Assembly (NCBI RefSeq): GCF_000661915.1
Contig: NZ_CP007509.1
Coordinates: 744,001-808,000 of the forward strand
DNA: 64,000 nt
Direction: 5' to 3'
Origin: Stutzerimonas decontaminans
GTDB taxonomy: Bacteria; Pseudomonadota; Gammaproteobacteria; Pseudomonadales; Pseudomonadaceae
This document shows, piece by piece, positions 1 through 10,684 of the stretch; the first letter of the stretch is position 1; each line of letters starts with the position of its first letter. The notes beneath the pieces were generated by a model that worked only from the letters and a program-made list of their open reading frames with translations, had not been told where the DNA came from and made no database searches. A program made the translations under genes and the position numbers.

Positions 1-90
1 AGCTGCGTGGTCACGAGCCGCGCGACTGTCTCCTCGCTCCGGCGTACCCGGCGGCGTCGCCAGAAGCGGCGTCACCGGCGCGCACCTCGC

Positions 91-1287
91 TTAGTTCGAA
101 ACCACCCGTGCGATGGCCTTGGCCAGCGCATCCAGGCGCTCGGCATCCAGTCCGGCAACGTTGGCCCGACCGCTTTCCACCAGATACACCGAATCCTCGG
201 CGCGCAGCCGACGTACCTGCTCGGCGGTAAGGCCGGTGTAGGAGAACATCCCGCGCTGCTGGGCGATATGCGCAAAGCGCTCGGCCAGCCCGTAGGGCGT
301 CAGCGCCTCGACCAGCCCCTGACGCAAGCTGGCGATGCGTCGGCGCATGCGCTCGACCTCGTCCTGCCAGATCTGCCGCAGCGGCTCGTCGCCGAGGATC
401 GTCGCCACCACCGCGGCGCCGTGAGCCGGCGGTGTCGACCAGAGGTTGCGGGCCAGTGAAGCGAGCTGGCTGCGCACATCGAGCAGGCGCTCGGCATCGC
501 TGGTGACGGCGATCAGCGCGCCGGTACGCTCGCGGTAGAGGCCGAAGTTCTTCGAGCAGGAGCTGGTGATGAGCATTTCCGGCAGCGTTTCGGCGAACAG
601 CCGTACTGCCCAGGCGTCCTCTTCCAGTCCGTCGCCGAAGCCCTGGTAGGCGAAGTCGAACAGCGGCAGCAATTCGCGCGCGCGCACCACCTCGAGCACC
701 CGCAGCCAGTCGTCGTGATTCAGGTCGAAGCCGGTGGGGTTGTGGCAGCAGGCGTGCAGCAGTACCACGTCACCGGGCGGCACCTGTTGCAGCGTGGCGA
801 GCATGCCGTCGACATCGAGGCGGTTGTCGGCACCGACGTAGGGGTAGTGCTGCACGCGCAGGCCGGCGGCGGCGAACAGGGTTTCGTGGATCGGCCAGGT
901 GGGATCGCTCAGCCAGATGCTGCGCCCTGGCAGGCATTTGGCGATGAACTCGCCGGCCAGGCGCAGCGCGCCGGTGCCGCCCGGCGCTTGGGTGCAACCG
1001 GCACGCTGCTCGCCGAGGGCAATGGCGCGGCTGCCGAGCACCTGACGCAGCAAGAGGGCGCCGAACTGCGCGTCGCCGTGACCGCCGATGTAGCTCTTGG
1101 TCTGCTCACTGTCCACCAGGCGCTGCTCGGCCAGCTTCACCGCGCGCGGGATCGGCGTCAGGCCCTGGGCGTCCTTGTATACGCCGACGCCCAGGTCGAG
1201 CTTGGCCGGGTTGGTGTCGGCGCGATACAGGTCCATCAGGCCGAGGATCGGATCGCCGGGCACGCGGGGAATCTGGCCGAAATGCAT
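91..1287 (-). CDS. phhC: Aromatic amino acid aminotransferase PhhC (TyrB family)
   Basis: A 398-residue class I PLP-dependent aminotransferase. The family transaminates tyrosine, phenylalanine and aspartate in the cytoplasm. The PLP lysine lies in the motif SSCSKNFGLYRERTG, and the N-terminal PGDPILGL and YIGGHGD segments are typical of the AspC/TyrB group. The open frame extends upstream to 1404, but I chose the ATG at 1287. It gives the usual family length and overlaps the phhB stop by one base (TAATG), so the two are translationally coupled. Position as third gene after phhA and phhB supports the catabolic role of removing the amino group of tyrosine after phenylalanine hydroxylation. Substrate preference between aromatic and dicarboxylic amino acids is inferred from context. 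Confidence 0.93.
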   Translation of the reverse strand: MHFGQIPRVPGDPILGLMDLYRADTNPAKLDLGVGVYKDAQGLTPIPRAVKLAEQRLVDSEQTKSYIGGHGDAQFGALLLRQVLGSRAIALGEQRAGCTQAPGGTGALRLAGEFIAKCLPGRSIWLSDPTWPIHETLFAAAGLRVQHYPYVGADNRLDVDGMLATLQQVPPGDVVLLHACCHNPTGFDLNHDDWLRVLEVVRARELLPLFDFAYQGFGDGLEEDAWAVRLFAETLPEMLITSSCSKNFGLYRERTGALIAVTSDAERLLDVRSQLASLARNLWSTPPAHGAAVVATILGDEPLRQIWQDEVERMRRRIASLRQGLVEALTPYGLAERFAHIAQQRGMFSYTGLTAEQVRRLRAEDSVYLVESGRANVAGLDAERLDALAKAIARVVSN

Positions 1288-1643
1288 TACTTGCGGCCCT
1301 CCGCGCTGGCGGCGAGCTGGTCGGTGCGGGCGGCCATGATGAAGTCGTTGCGGTGCAGGCCGCGCATCTCGTGGCTCCACCAGGTGACGGTGACCTTGCC
1401 CCACTCGGTGAGCAGGGCGGGATGGTGGCCGACCTCCTCGGCGATGGCGCCGACTGCGTTGGTAAAGGCCAGGGCGTGGCGGAAGTTGCGGAACAGGAAG
1501 ACACGCTCCAGCTCCATGTGGTCGCCGCGCGTTTCGATGTTCCAGTCGGGGATTTCGCGGATCAGCTCGGCCAGTTCTTCATCGGATACCTTGGGCGCAT
1601 CGGCGCGGCAGGCTTCGCACTGGGCTTGGGCGAGGGCGGTCAT
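1287..1643 (-). CDS. phhB: Pterin-4a-carbinolamine dehydratase PhhB
   Basis: A 118-residue protein that dehydrates 4a-hydroxytetrahydropterin so the pterin cofactor of PhhA can be recycled. The family core is visible as [16 protein letters not shown] followed by THD-like [11 protein letters not shown] near residues 70-100, containing the conserved His-His pair. It follows phhA after a gap of about 220 bases that holds a repeat element, and overlaps phhC by one base. In pseudomonads this protein is also reported to assist PhhA expression; nothing in the sequence tests that. Confidence 0.94.
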   Translation of the reverse strand: MTALAQAQCEACRADAPKVSDEELAELIREIPDWNIETRGDHMELERVFLFRNFRHALAFTNAVGAIAEEVGHHPALLTEWGKVTVTWWSHEMRGLHRNDFIMAARTDQLAASAEGRK

Positions 1644-1705
1644 GGTGGTGGTCCTTTTGATCTGTTGGGTGAAAGTGGTTGGGAAAGCCTAGGTGAATGG
1701 AAAGC

Positions 1706-1873
1706 GTAGGGTGGACAACGCCGCAGGCTTGTCCACGCGTCGGGTGCGGCCCGCCACGCTGTCGAGAGATCGGGTCGCGGTCGGTGGACGAGCCTCGGCG
1801 TCATCCACCCTACGGCTTATTGGCAGCCGAACCGGCGCGTGGAAAACGCTTTGCGGTTTTCCACCCTACGCCG
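1706..1873. repeat. Dispersed GTAGGGTGGA/TCCACCCTAC inverted-repeat element
   Basis: The gap between phhA and phhB starts with GTAGGGTGGA at 1706 and reaches TCCACCCTAC at 1804-1813. A further TCCACCCTAC end lies at about 1860-1869 after a short spacer. The same terminal motif bounds three tandem copies at 48446-48785. The last end overlaps the phhA stop codon (TAG at 1866-1868). It looks like a non-coding MITE/REP-like element; no ORF is supported inside it. Confidence 0.7.
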
Positions 1874-2645
1874 CCTTCGGCGGAAACTTCGGCTGGTGCA
1901 GGCCCAGGCGCATGGCCTCGCGCACCATGGCCATGATGTCCCGCTGGGCCAGGTCGAACAGCTGCTTGAGGTCCGGCAGGACGAAGTACAGCGGCTGCAG
2001 AATGTCGATGCGATAGGGGGTGCGCATGGCTTCCATGGCATCGAACGGCTGCCGCTCCGGCTCGTCGGACAGGCTGTAGAGCGTTTCCTTCGGCGACGAG
2101 AGGATGCCGCCGCCATAGATGCGCAGCCCGGCCGGGGTTTCCACCAGGCCGAACTCGACGGTCATCCAGTACAGCCGTGCGAGAAACACCCGTTCCTCCT
2201 TGCTGGCCTTCAAGCCGAGCTGGCCGTAGGTGTGGGTGAATTCGGCGAACCACGGGTTGGTCAGCAGCGGGCAGTGACCGAAGATCTCGTGAAAGATGTC
2301 CGGCTCCTGCAGGTAGTCCAGTTCTTGCGGGGTGCGAATAAAGGTCGCGACCGGGAAGCGCTTGCTCGCCAGCAGCTCGAAGAAGCGCTGGAAGGGGATA
2401 AGCGCCGGTACGCGCTCGACCTGCCAACCGGTGGTTGCCTCCAGCACGCGGTTGATCTCGCCGAGCTGCGGGATGCGCTCGCGGGGCAGGGCGAGCTGGT
2501 CGAGGCCGTCGAGGTATTCCTGGCAGGCGCGTCCTTCGAGCAGCTTCAGCTGCCGCTCGACCAGCGTCTGCCACACCGCGTGTTCGGCGTCCGGGTAATG
2601 AATGTGCCCCTGCGCGTCCGGTTCGCCGTAGTGGGTCGTCTTCAT
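1866..2645 (-). CDS. phhA: Phenylalanine 4-monooxygenase PhhA
   Basis: A 259-residue iron- and tetrahydropterin-dependent hydroxylase converting phenylalanine to tyrosine. The iron ligands are in HEIFGHCPLL (HxxxxH) and the downstream glutamate is in YWMTVEFGLVE. The pterin-binding stretch and the YGGGILSSPKE motif are intact. The open frame runs upstream to 2951, but ATG 2645 (MKTTHYGEP) matches the known N-terminus of pseudomonad PhhA. It is the first gene of phhA-phhB-phhC and is divergent from phhR. The stop codon lies in the end of a repeat element, so the extreme C-terminus may be strain variable. Confidence 0.95.
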   Translation of the reverse strand: MKTTHYGEPDAQGHIHYPDAEHAVWQTLVERQLKLLEGRACQEYLDGLDQLALPRERIPQLGEINRVLEATTGWQVERVPALIPFQRFFELLASKRFPVATFIRTPQELDYLQEPDIFHEIFGHCPLLTNPWFAEFTHTYGQLGLKASKEERVFLARLYWMTVEFGLVETPAGLRIYGGGILSSPKETLYSLSDEPERQPFDAMEAMRTPYRIDILQPLYFVLPDLKQLFDLAQRDIMAMVREAMRLGLHQPKFPPKAA

Positions 2646-2766
2646 CGGTACTCCTGGCCGCTTGGGCATATTGTTGTTGCCCTCATTCGAACGCGAAGAC
2701 GTACCGTCGGCGAGTCCCGCTGTGGCGCGATGTCGCACCTTGCCTAGTGTTGTCTGTAAGGAAAGT

Positions 2767-2782
2767 CTGACGTTTTCGTCAG
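2767..2782. promoter_or_regulatory. Dyad CTGACG-TTTT-CGTCAG between phhA and phhR
   Basis: A perfect 6-base-arm palindrome in the 250-base divergent intergenic region, next to a TGTAA half-motif at about 2755. It could be part of a PhhR operator or a small hairpin in the phhR leader. I found no full TGTAAA-N6-TTTACA TyrR-type box, so the assignment is tentative. Confidence 0.3.
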
Positions 2783-2895
2783 TGGCCGGATCGGCGGCAT
2801 TGCCAAGCGGCTTATCTGGCAAATAATCTTGACGGAAATTTGCGGCGCTCGACCGAAGCGCCGTCGGCCCCACAACAAAACAACAGGGCTCCGCC

Positions 2896-4455
2896 ATGCG
2901 TATCAAGATTCTTTGCCAGAACCGCGTCGGCATCCTGCGCGACATGCTCAACCTGCTGGTCGACTACGGCATCAACGTCGCCCGTGGAGAGGTGGGGGGC
3001 GAGCAGGGCAATGCCATTTACCTGCACTGTCCCAACCTGATGAACCTGCAGCTGCAGGCGCTGCGGCCGAAGATCGAGGCGTTGCCGGGCGTGTTCGAGC
3101 TGCGCAAGGTCAGCCTGATGCCCAGCGAGCGGCATTCCCTGGAACTCAATGCACTGCTCGGCGCACTGGAATTTCCCGTGCTCTCCATCGATATGAGCGG
3201 TGCCATCGTTGCCGCCAACCGTTCCGCCGCGCAGCTGCTCGGCGTGCGCGTCGACGAGGTGCCGGGCATGAGCCTGTCGCGCTACGCCGAGGACTTTGAC
3301 CTGCCGGAGCTGGTGCGCGCCAACAAGGCGCGGATCAATGGTCTGCGGGTGAAGATCAAGGGCGATGTCTTCCTCGCCGACATCGCGCCGCTGCAATCCG
3401 AACACGACGACAGCGAGGCACTGGCCGGCGCGGTACTGACCCTGCATCGCGCCGACCGGGTGGGTGAACGCATCTACCAGGTGCGCAAACAGGAGCTGCG
3501 CGGCTTCGACAGCATTTTCCAGAGCTCGAAAGTGATGGCCGCGGTGGTGCGCGAAGCGCGACGCATGGCACCGCTGGATGCGCCGCTGCTGATCGAAGGC
3601 GAGACTGGCACCGGCAAGGAGCTTTTGGCGCGCGCCTGTCACCTGTCCAGTCCGCGCGGGCAGTCACCGTTCATGGCGCTCAACTGCGCGGGCCTGCCGG
3701 AGTCGATGGCCGAGACCGAGCTGTTCGGCTACGGCCCCGGCGCCTTCGAGGGCGCGCGGCCGGAGGGCAAGCTCGGCCTGCTGGAGCTGACCGCCGGCGG
3801 CACGCTGTTTCTCGATGGCGTCGGCGAGATGAGCCCGCGGCTGCAGGCTAAGCTGCTGCGCTTTCTGCAGGACGGTGGCTTCCGTCGAGTCGGCAGCGAC
3901 GAAGAGGTCTATCTCGATGTGCGGGTGATCTGCGCGACCCAGCTGGATCTGTCTGAACTCTGCGCCAGCGGGCAGTTTCGCCAGGACCTCTATCACCGCC
4001 TCAACGTGCTGTCGCTGCATATCCCGCCGCTGCGCGATTGCCTGGACGGCCTGCAGCCGCTGGCGCTGCACTTCATCGATCAGGCCAGCCGGCAGATCGG
4101 CTGCCCGCTGCCGACGCTTTCGCCGCAGGCACTGGAGTGGCTGGCCGGCTATCACTGGCCGGGCAACGTGCGGCAGTTGGAGAACACCCTGTTCCAGGCG
4201 GTTTCGCTCTGCGAAGGCGGCACCATCAAGCCCGAGCACATCCGCCTGCCGGGCTACGGCGCGGCGCAGCCGCTGGGTGATTTTTCGCTGGAGGGCGATC
4301 TGGCGAGCATCGTCGGGCGCTTCGAGAAGGCGGTGCTGGAAGGGCTGTACAAGCAGTTCCCGAGCAGCCGCCAGCTGGGCAAGCGGCTCGGCGTGTCGCA
4401 CACCACCATCGCCAACAAACTGCGCGAGCATGGGGTGGGCAAGGAGGAGCGGTGA
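2896..4455 (+). CDS. phhR: TyrR-family regulator of aromatic amino acid catabolism PhhR
   Basis: A 519-residue regulator with an ACT domain at about 1-75, a PAS domain at about 80-190, an AAA+ domain at about 205-440 and a C-terminal Fis-type helix-turn-helix (RQLGKRLGVSHTTIANKL). Walker A is GETGTGKE near residue 236. The loop that normally reads GAFTGA reads GPGAFEGA, and Walker B reads FLDGVGEM where the second acidic residue of DE is glycine. TyrR-like proteins often act with sigma-70 rather than sigma-54, which fits the altered loop. It is divergent from phhABC, its expected target, which it should activate in response to phenylalanine or tyrosine. Confidence 0.93.
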   Translation: MRIKILCQNRVGILRDMLNLLVDYGINVARGEVGGEQGNAIYLHCPNLMNLQLQALRPKIEALPGVFELRKVSLMPSERHSLELNALLGALEFPVLSIDMSGAIVAANRSAAQLLGVRVDEVPGMSLSRYAEDFDLPELVRANKARINGLRVKIKGDVFLADIAPLQSEHDDSEALAGAVLTLHRADRVGERIYQVRKQELRGFDSIFQSSKVMAAVVREARRMAPLDAPLLIEGETGTGKELLARACHLSSPRGQSPFMALNCAGLPESMAETELFGYGPGAFEGARPEGKLGLLELTAGGTLFLDGVGEMSPRLQAKLLRFLQDGGFRRVGSDEEVYLDVRVICATQLDLSELCASGQFRQDLYHRLNVLSLHIPPLRDCLDGLQPLALHFIDQASRQIGCPLPTLSPQALEWLAGYHWPGNVRQLENTLFQAVSLCEGGTIKPEHIRLPGYGAAQPLGDFSLEGDLASIVGRFEKAVLEGLYKQFPSSRQLGKRLGVSHTTIANKLREHGVGKEER

Positions 4456-4477
4456 GGCCTCTGGGCATCGTATTCAT

Positions 4478-4574
4478 AAAGCTTCGCGCCGAGGTCGGCC
4501 CTCCCACGAGCGCCTGCATGAGGACGCACAGAGTAGTAGGAGGCGCGCCCCCGCGGCGAATGCAGCCATAGGCT
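4478..4574. repeat. First copy of a ~95-bp intergenic repeat
   Basis: Starts AAAGCTTCGCGCCGAGGTCG and ends near GAATGCAGCCATAGGC. A second copy with scattered differences begins 180 bases downstream. The copies lie in the 407-base gap between phhR and the kinase gene, where I see no coding region. Confidence 0.7.
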
Positions 4575-4657
4575 TGCCTCCGCAGGCCAGCTAACTCTGA
4601 TGCTGACCGCGCCCATGCGGGAGCGTGGGAACCATCAGATCGTCGTCGCTGCACTGA

Positions 4658-4752
4658 AAAGCTTCGCACCGGGGTCGGCCCTCCTACGAACGCCTGCATG
4701 ACGACGCGTAGCTAGTGGGAGGCGCGCGCCCGCGGCGAATGCAGCCGTAGGC
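4658..4752. repeat. Second copy of the ~95-bp intergenic repeat
   Basis: Starts AAAGCTTCGCACCGGGGTCG and ends near GAATGCAGCCGTAGGC, in the same orientation as the copy at 4478. It is followed at 4807-4830 by a short tandem array of three CCATCGA units. The rest of the gap to 4862 shows nothing recognisable. Confidence 0.7.
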
Positions 4753-4862
4753 TGCCTCGGAGCCAGGCACCTTTTGATCCTGAGCGCTTCCATGGAAAGC
4801 ATGGGGCCATCGACCATCGACCATCGACCAGCCATCAACCGCTCTTGCTACTGCGGGTCGGA

Positions 4863-7800
4863 TCAGCGCACGGCCTGACTCACCGCATCGATCAGCGCCT
4901 GCAGGTCGATCGGCTTGCGCAGGTGCAGGGTGAAGCCGGCGGCCTTGGCTTTTTCCACGTCGCTCAGAGTGCCGTAGCCGGTCAGTGCGATGCTCGGTGT
5001 CTGCATGTTGGCGCCCCGACCTCGGATGATGGACATCATCTTGTAGCCGTCGATATCCGGCATGCCGATGTCGGAAACGATCACGTCGAACGGGCTCTGC
5101 TCTGCCAGCTCGATGCCTTGAACGCCGCCGTCGGCGGTGGTGACGGCGGCGCCTTCGCTTTCCAGCAGTTCGCACATGGTTTCCAGAATGTCTGGCGAGT
5201 CGTCCACCAGCAGAATCCGGACGCCAGTCAGGCCACCCAGCTCAGTGCCATTGCGCAGCTCGTTGAGTTCCATTTCGGTCTGCAGGTGAATCGGTAGCCA
5301 GACGCTGAAGCGCGCACCGCGGCCGGGGCCTTCGGAATAGGCTTCGATACGCCCGTTATGCGCCTCGACCAGCTGCTTGACCAATGCCAGGCCGATGCCC
5401 AGTCCATGCTTGGAGCGCTGGGCATGATGCATGTCGGCCTGACCGAACATGTCGAAGACCTTGGGCAGAAACTCGGCGGAGATGCCCTCACCGGTGTCGA
5501 TCACATCCAGCCGCACCTGGTCGCCCTCGCGTTCGAACTGCATGCAGATGCGCTCGCCGCCCTTGGTGAATTTCCAGGCGTTGTTCAGCAGGTTCCAGAT
5601 GATCTGATCCAGGCGCGTCGGGTCGGCGTGGATGAACACCGGCTGGTCCGGTATGCACGTTTCGAAGGCGACGTCTTCGGCCTGGGCCAGGGGGCGGAAC
5701 ACCGCTTCGATGCCACGCAGTACGTCCTGGTAGTGCAACGTCACGAAGTTGAGTTTGAGCTTGCCGGTGCGGATACGCGAGACGTCCATCAGGTCGTCGA
5801 TGATCCGCGACTGGCTGCGCACCGCGTTCTGGATGGCCGTCGTGGCCTTTTTCAGGCTCGGAATGTTCTTTGCCGCCTGGGAGCGGGCGATGAGGTCGGT
5901 GTTGAGCTGAATGAGGTTCAGCGGGTGCTTCAGCTCATGGGAAAGCACGGCGAAGAACTGGTCCTTTTGCTGGCTCGCGGCCTGGATGGACTTCAGCTCG
6001 TTCTGCTGCAGATTGCTGCGCTGACGATCCTCGGTGATGTCGCGGGCAATCTTGGCAAAACCCGTGACATTGCCTTGGTTATCCACCAGCGGATTGACCA
6101 GCCCGCTGAAGAAGCACTGGCTGCCGTCGCGCCGCAGGTGCCAGCGCTCGTTGGTCGCCTGGCCATGCTCCAAGGCTTGTTTGCGCTCGGCTTCCGGCAC
6201 GCCGAGTTCACGGTCCGCCTCGGTGTAGATGAGGTCGATGCAGCGTCCGATCACTTCCTGCTCGCGGTAGCCGAAGATGTGTTCGGCGCCCAGGTTCCAG
6301 GTGGTGATCAAACCGTCGCAGTCAAGGGTGATGATGGCGTAGCCCTTGGTGCTCTGTGCCAGCTGTTTCATATGGGCTTCACCAGCCCTGACCTGTTCCT
6401 CGGCGCGTCGGCGGCCAGTGATGTCGATAAAGGTCAGCACGGCACCCTTGATGCGGTCATCCAGCGTCCGGTACGGCAGCAGGCGGGCCAGGTACCAGCG
6501 GTCGCCGTCAAGGGTGGGAATCTCGCGCTCCACCAGATGCAAGGCTTTGAATGCTTCGACGGCATCGTCATGCAGCTGCGGGTAATCCAGGCGATGGGTG
6601 ATGTCCATCAGCGGTCGCCCGGCGTCGTTGGCGATCACGTTGAAGAGGTCGCGGGTGCGTGGGGTGAACCACTTGATGCGCATCTTGCGGTCGACGAAGA
6701 GGGTAGCGATGTCGGTCGAGGTGATCAGGTTCTGCAGGTCGTCGTTGATCTTGCTGGTCTCGTCGACCTTGGTCTTGAGCTCGTCGTTGACGGTGGTGAG
6801 CTCTTCGTTGATCGACTGCAGCTCCTCCTTGCTGGTCTCCAGCTCTTCGCTGGCCGAGCGCAGCTCCTCGTTGATCGCCTGCAGCTCTTCGTTGGACGCG
6901 CGCAGCTCTTCGGTCGAGGTTTCCGAATGCTCCATGGTCAGCTGCAGCTGTTCCTTGGTTTGCTGCAATTCGGCTTCGAGCTGCAGCAGTACGTTGTCCT
7001 TGGCCGCTGGCAGCTCTGGCGTCTCACCGTCCAGGCAGTCTTCGACTTCATCGAAGATCACCAGCATGTAATCGCTGCCGGCCTGGTCGTCGCGGAAGGG
7101 GCGCACCACCATGTTGACGAAGGACTGCTGGCCTTCGCGGTCGAGCCGCACGCGCCGCGCCTCGACGCTCTTGCCGGTATGGGTGGCCTGGTAGATGGCT
7201 GTGCGCAGCTCGAGGCGTAGCTGCGGATGCACCAGGGTGGTCAGGTTCAGCGAGGGCTCGCCGCCGACATAGCGCAGGAAATTTCCGGCGCGGTCGGACA
7301 TGTGCACGATCTCGGCCTTCTGATCGATGATCACGCTAGGCGGCGCGTATTGCTCGAGCGCGCGTTGGTGCAGATCGGCAAAGGAGAACTTGCGGTTGCG
7401 TTTGCTTGGTTGGATCGGCTGTATGGTGCCGTCGGGGCCGCTGGTCAGGGTCTGGAAGGGGTTGCCCAGGGTACGCCGCAGCCCTGAGCCGACATTCTTG
7501 GCGCGGTAGATGCGATTTCGCTTGTCGACCGGCTCGAACAGCTGGCTACAGGCGTCGGCCGTCTCGGAACTGCCGAGAAACAGATAGCCGCCCGGGTTGA
7601 GGGCGAAGTGGAACATGCGCAGCACTTCGATCTGAATGTCCCGGTCGAGGTAGATCATCAGGTTGCGGCAGACGATCAGGTCGAGCCGAGAGAACGGCGG
7701 GTCTCGCAGAATGTCGTGGCGGGCAAACAGGATGCGTTCGCGCAGATCCTTCTGTATGCGGAAATGGTTCTGTTCCTTGACGAAGTACTGGCGCAACCGG

Positions 7801-9035
7801 CTCGGCGGTACATCGGTGACGATGGCCTCGGAATAGACGCCGGCGCGGGCCGTCTGCAGTGACCCTTCGTCGATGTCGGTGGCGAACAGTTGCAGGTGGA
7901 TGCCGCCTTCGGCACCGCTCTGGTTCGCCTCGTCGTAGAACAGCATGCCCAGTGAATAGGCCTCCTCGCCGGTCGAGCAGGCAGCGGACCAGATACGCAG
8001 GGACCTGTCCTCCGAATCGACCTTGCTCTCGAACAGCGCCGGCACGATGTCGCGTTCAAGTGCCTCGAAGGCTTCACGGTCGCGGAAGAAGTTGGTCACG
8101 CCGATCAGCATGTCGGCCAGCAGCTCGGGCGTTTCTTCCGGGTGTTGTTCCAGGTGGGCGGCGTAACTGGGCATGTCCCGCAGCGCGTTGACCTGCATGC
8201 GGCGCTCGATGCGCCGCAGCACGGTGGCCTGCTTGTAGTGGCGGAAATCATGGCCGGTCCGGCTGCGAAGGGCGGCGAGGATCTCGCGCAGGGCCGTTTC
8301 ATTGGACTTGGACCGGGTCACTGCTCGGGCATCTTCGCTCAGGTCGTCGTCGAGCCCTGCCTGCTCGGTCTCGTCTATGGCCGCTAAGGGCTCGCGGCTT
8401 GCGGCCAGCGCTTCGATGTTGCGCCCCAACTCCATCAGACGCTGCGGCATTTCGCCGGCGGGCAACACGATGTCGACCATGCCGGTGTCTATTGCGCTGA
8501 GCGGCATGGAGTCGTATTCGGCGTCCTCCGGACTCTGCGCCAGAGTGATGCCGCCTAGCTCCTTGATGCGCGACAGCCCGACCGACCCATCCGCGCCGCT
8601 GCCGGACAGCACGACGCCGATCGCGTGGGTGCGGTGAGCTTCGGCCAGGGCGCGAAAGAACAGGTCGATGACGACCTGGGCACCGCGCTCGCGGGTGGGC
8701 TCCTGCAGGTGCAGGTCGCCTCCGTTCATCGATAGATCCATGCCTGGCGGGATCACGTAAATGTTCCCGCGCTCGATGGACACCGTCTGGTCGACCTGCC
8801 GCACCGGCAAGCCGGTGACGTTGGCGAGGATCTTGTCGATGTTGCTTTCGTGCTTGGGCGACAGATGCATGATGACCACGAAGGCCATCGAACAGTCGTC
8901 CGGCAGCTGCTCGAAAAATGTCAGCAGGGCCTTGATGCCGCCAGCCGAGGCGCCAATGCCAACCACAGGGAAATTCAGCTTGCTCCGTACCGAACGCCGG
9001 TTGGTCGGCATGGAAGTCTCCGGGTTGCTAGTCAT
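4863..9035 (-). CDS. CheB-CheR-PAS hybrid histidine kinase
   Basis: A 1390-residue multidomain signalling protein. Domain order: CheB methylesterase (about 20-210; GIGASAGG, His in MHLSPKHES, Asp in SGSGADGS), CheR methyltransferase (about 240-520), a long glutamate-rich coiled coil (about 660-740), two PAS domains (about 750-990), HisKA with the phospho-acceptor motif SHELKHPLN, an HATPase domain with DTGEGIS and GLGIGLALVKQ, and a C-terminal receiver (VDDSPDI, acceptor Asp in SDIGMPDIDGY). It has no transmembrane segment, so it should be cytoplasmic. It stands alone with no chemotaxis genes near it, so the signal and output are unknown. The start is preceded by GAGGAG. Confidence 0.9.
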   Translation of the reverse strand: MTSNPETSMPTNRRSVRSKLNFPVVGIGASAGGIKALLTFFEQLPDDCSMAFVVIMHLSPKHESNIDKILANVTGLPVRQVDQTVSIERGNIYVIPPGMDLSMNGGDLHLQEPTRERGAQVVIDLFFRALAEAHRTHAIGVVLSGSGADGSVGLSRIKELGGITLAQSPEDAEYDSMPLSAIDTGMVDIVLPAGEMPQRLMELGRNIEALAASREPLAAIDETEQAGLDDDLSEDARAVTRSKSNETALREILAALRSRTGHDFRHYKQATVLRRIERRMQVNALRDMPSYAAHLEQHPEETPELLADMLIGVTNFFRDREAFEALERDIVPALFESKVDSEDRSLRIWSAACSTGEEAYSLGMLFYDEANQSGAEGGIHLQLFATDIDEGSLQTARAGVYSEAIVTDVPPSRLRQYFVKEQNHFRIQKDLRERILFARHDILRDPPFSRLDLIVCRNLMIYLDRDIQIEVLRMFHFALNPGGYLFLGSSETADACSQLFEPVDKRNRIYRAKNVGSGLRRTLGNPFQTLTSGPDGTIQPIQPSKRNRKFSFADLHQRALEQYAPPSVIIDQKAEIVHMSDRAGNFLRYVGGEPSLNLTTLVHPQLRLELRTAIYQATHTGKSVEARRVRLDREGQQSFVNMVVRPFRDDQAGSDYMLVIFDEVEDCLDGETPELPAAKDNVLLQLEAELQQTKEQLQLTMEHSETSTEELRASNEELQAINEELRSASEELETSKEELQSINEELTTVNDELKTKVDETSKINDDLQNLITSTDIATLFVDRKMRIKWFTPRTRDLFNVIANDAGRPLMDITHRLDYPQLHDDAVEAFKALHLVEREIPTLDGDRWYLARLLPYRTLDDRIKGAVLTFIDITGRRRAEEQVRAGEAHMKQLAQSTKGYAIITLDCDGLITTWNLGAEHIFGYREQEVIGRCIDLIYTEADRELGVPEAERKQALEHGQATNERWHLRRDGSQCFFSGLVNPLVDNQGNVTGFAKIARDITEDRQRSNLQQNELKSIQAASQQKDQFFAVLSHELKHPLNLIQLNTDLIARSQAAKNIPSLKKATTAIQNAVRSQSRIIDDLMDVSRIRTGKLKLNFVTLHYQDVLRGIEAVFRPLAQAEDVAFETCIPDQPVFIHADPTRLDQIIWNLLNNAWKFTKGGERICMQFEREGDQVRLDVIDTGEGISAEFLPKVFDMFGQADMHHAQRSKHGLGIGLALVKQLVEAHNGRIEAYSEGPGRGARFSVWLPIHLQTEMELNELRNGTELGGLTGVRILLVDDSPDILETMCELLESEGAAVTTADGGVQGIELAEQSPFDVIVSDIGMPDIDGYKMMSIIRGRGANMQTPSIALTGYGTLSDVEKAKAAGFTLHLRKPIDLQALIDAVSQAVR

Positions 9036-9184
9036 GGGCTCCTCTTTTTCTTGTTGGCTCAGACGGGGGAGACAGCACTACGGCTCACGGAATTCCATGA
9101 GGAATTCCGGCGCTGCGGAACGGATGATAAGGGTTTTGCGATCACGATTGCCTGCTGGCTCGTGGCTGTCATATGCCAGACCTG

Positions 9185-10561
<1,377 letters not shown>

Positions 10562-10684
10562 GAGGTGCTCCGCTGCAAGGCTTGTCTAAGCCTAGACCTT
10601 CCGTGGCCCACGGATGTTGCCTTGATCGCTTGCGGTGCATTTGCCAATCCGGCTCGCCAGGACCGCTTTCTACGCGGTCCGCCG

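Noticed and set aside
7..459. 150-residue plus-strand ORF at the left edge
   Set aside because: It lies antisense to phhC and has arginine-rich, low-complexity composition typical of out-of-frame GC-rich DNA. The first 90 bases contain nothing I can support.
2646..2895. Possible TyrR box or sigma-54 promoter for phhA
   Set aside because: Only half-motifs were found; no full TGTAAA-N6-TTTACA or TGGC-N8-TTGC match could be placed.
5358..7220. 620-residue plus-strand ORF
   Set aside because: It is antisense to the hybrid kinase and reflects codon bias in a long GC-rich gene.
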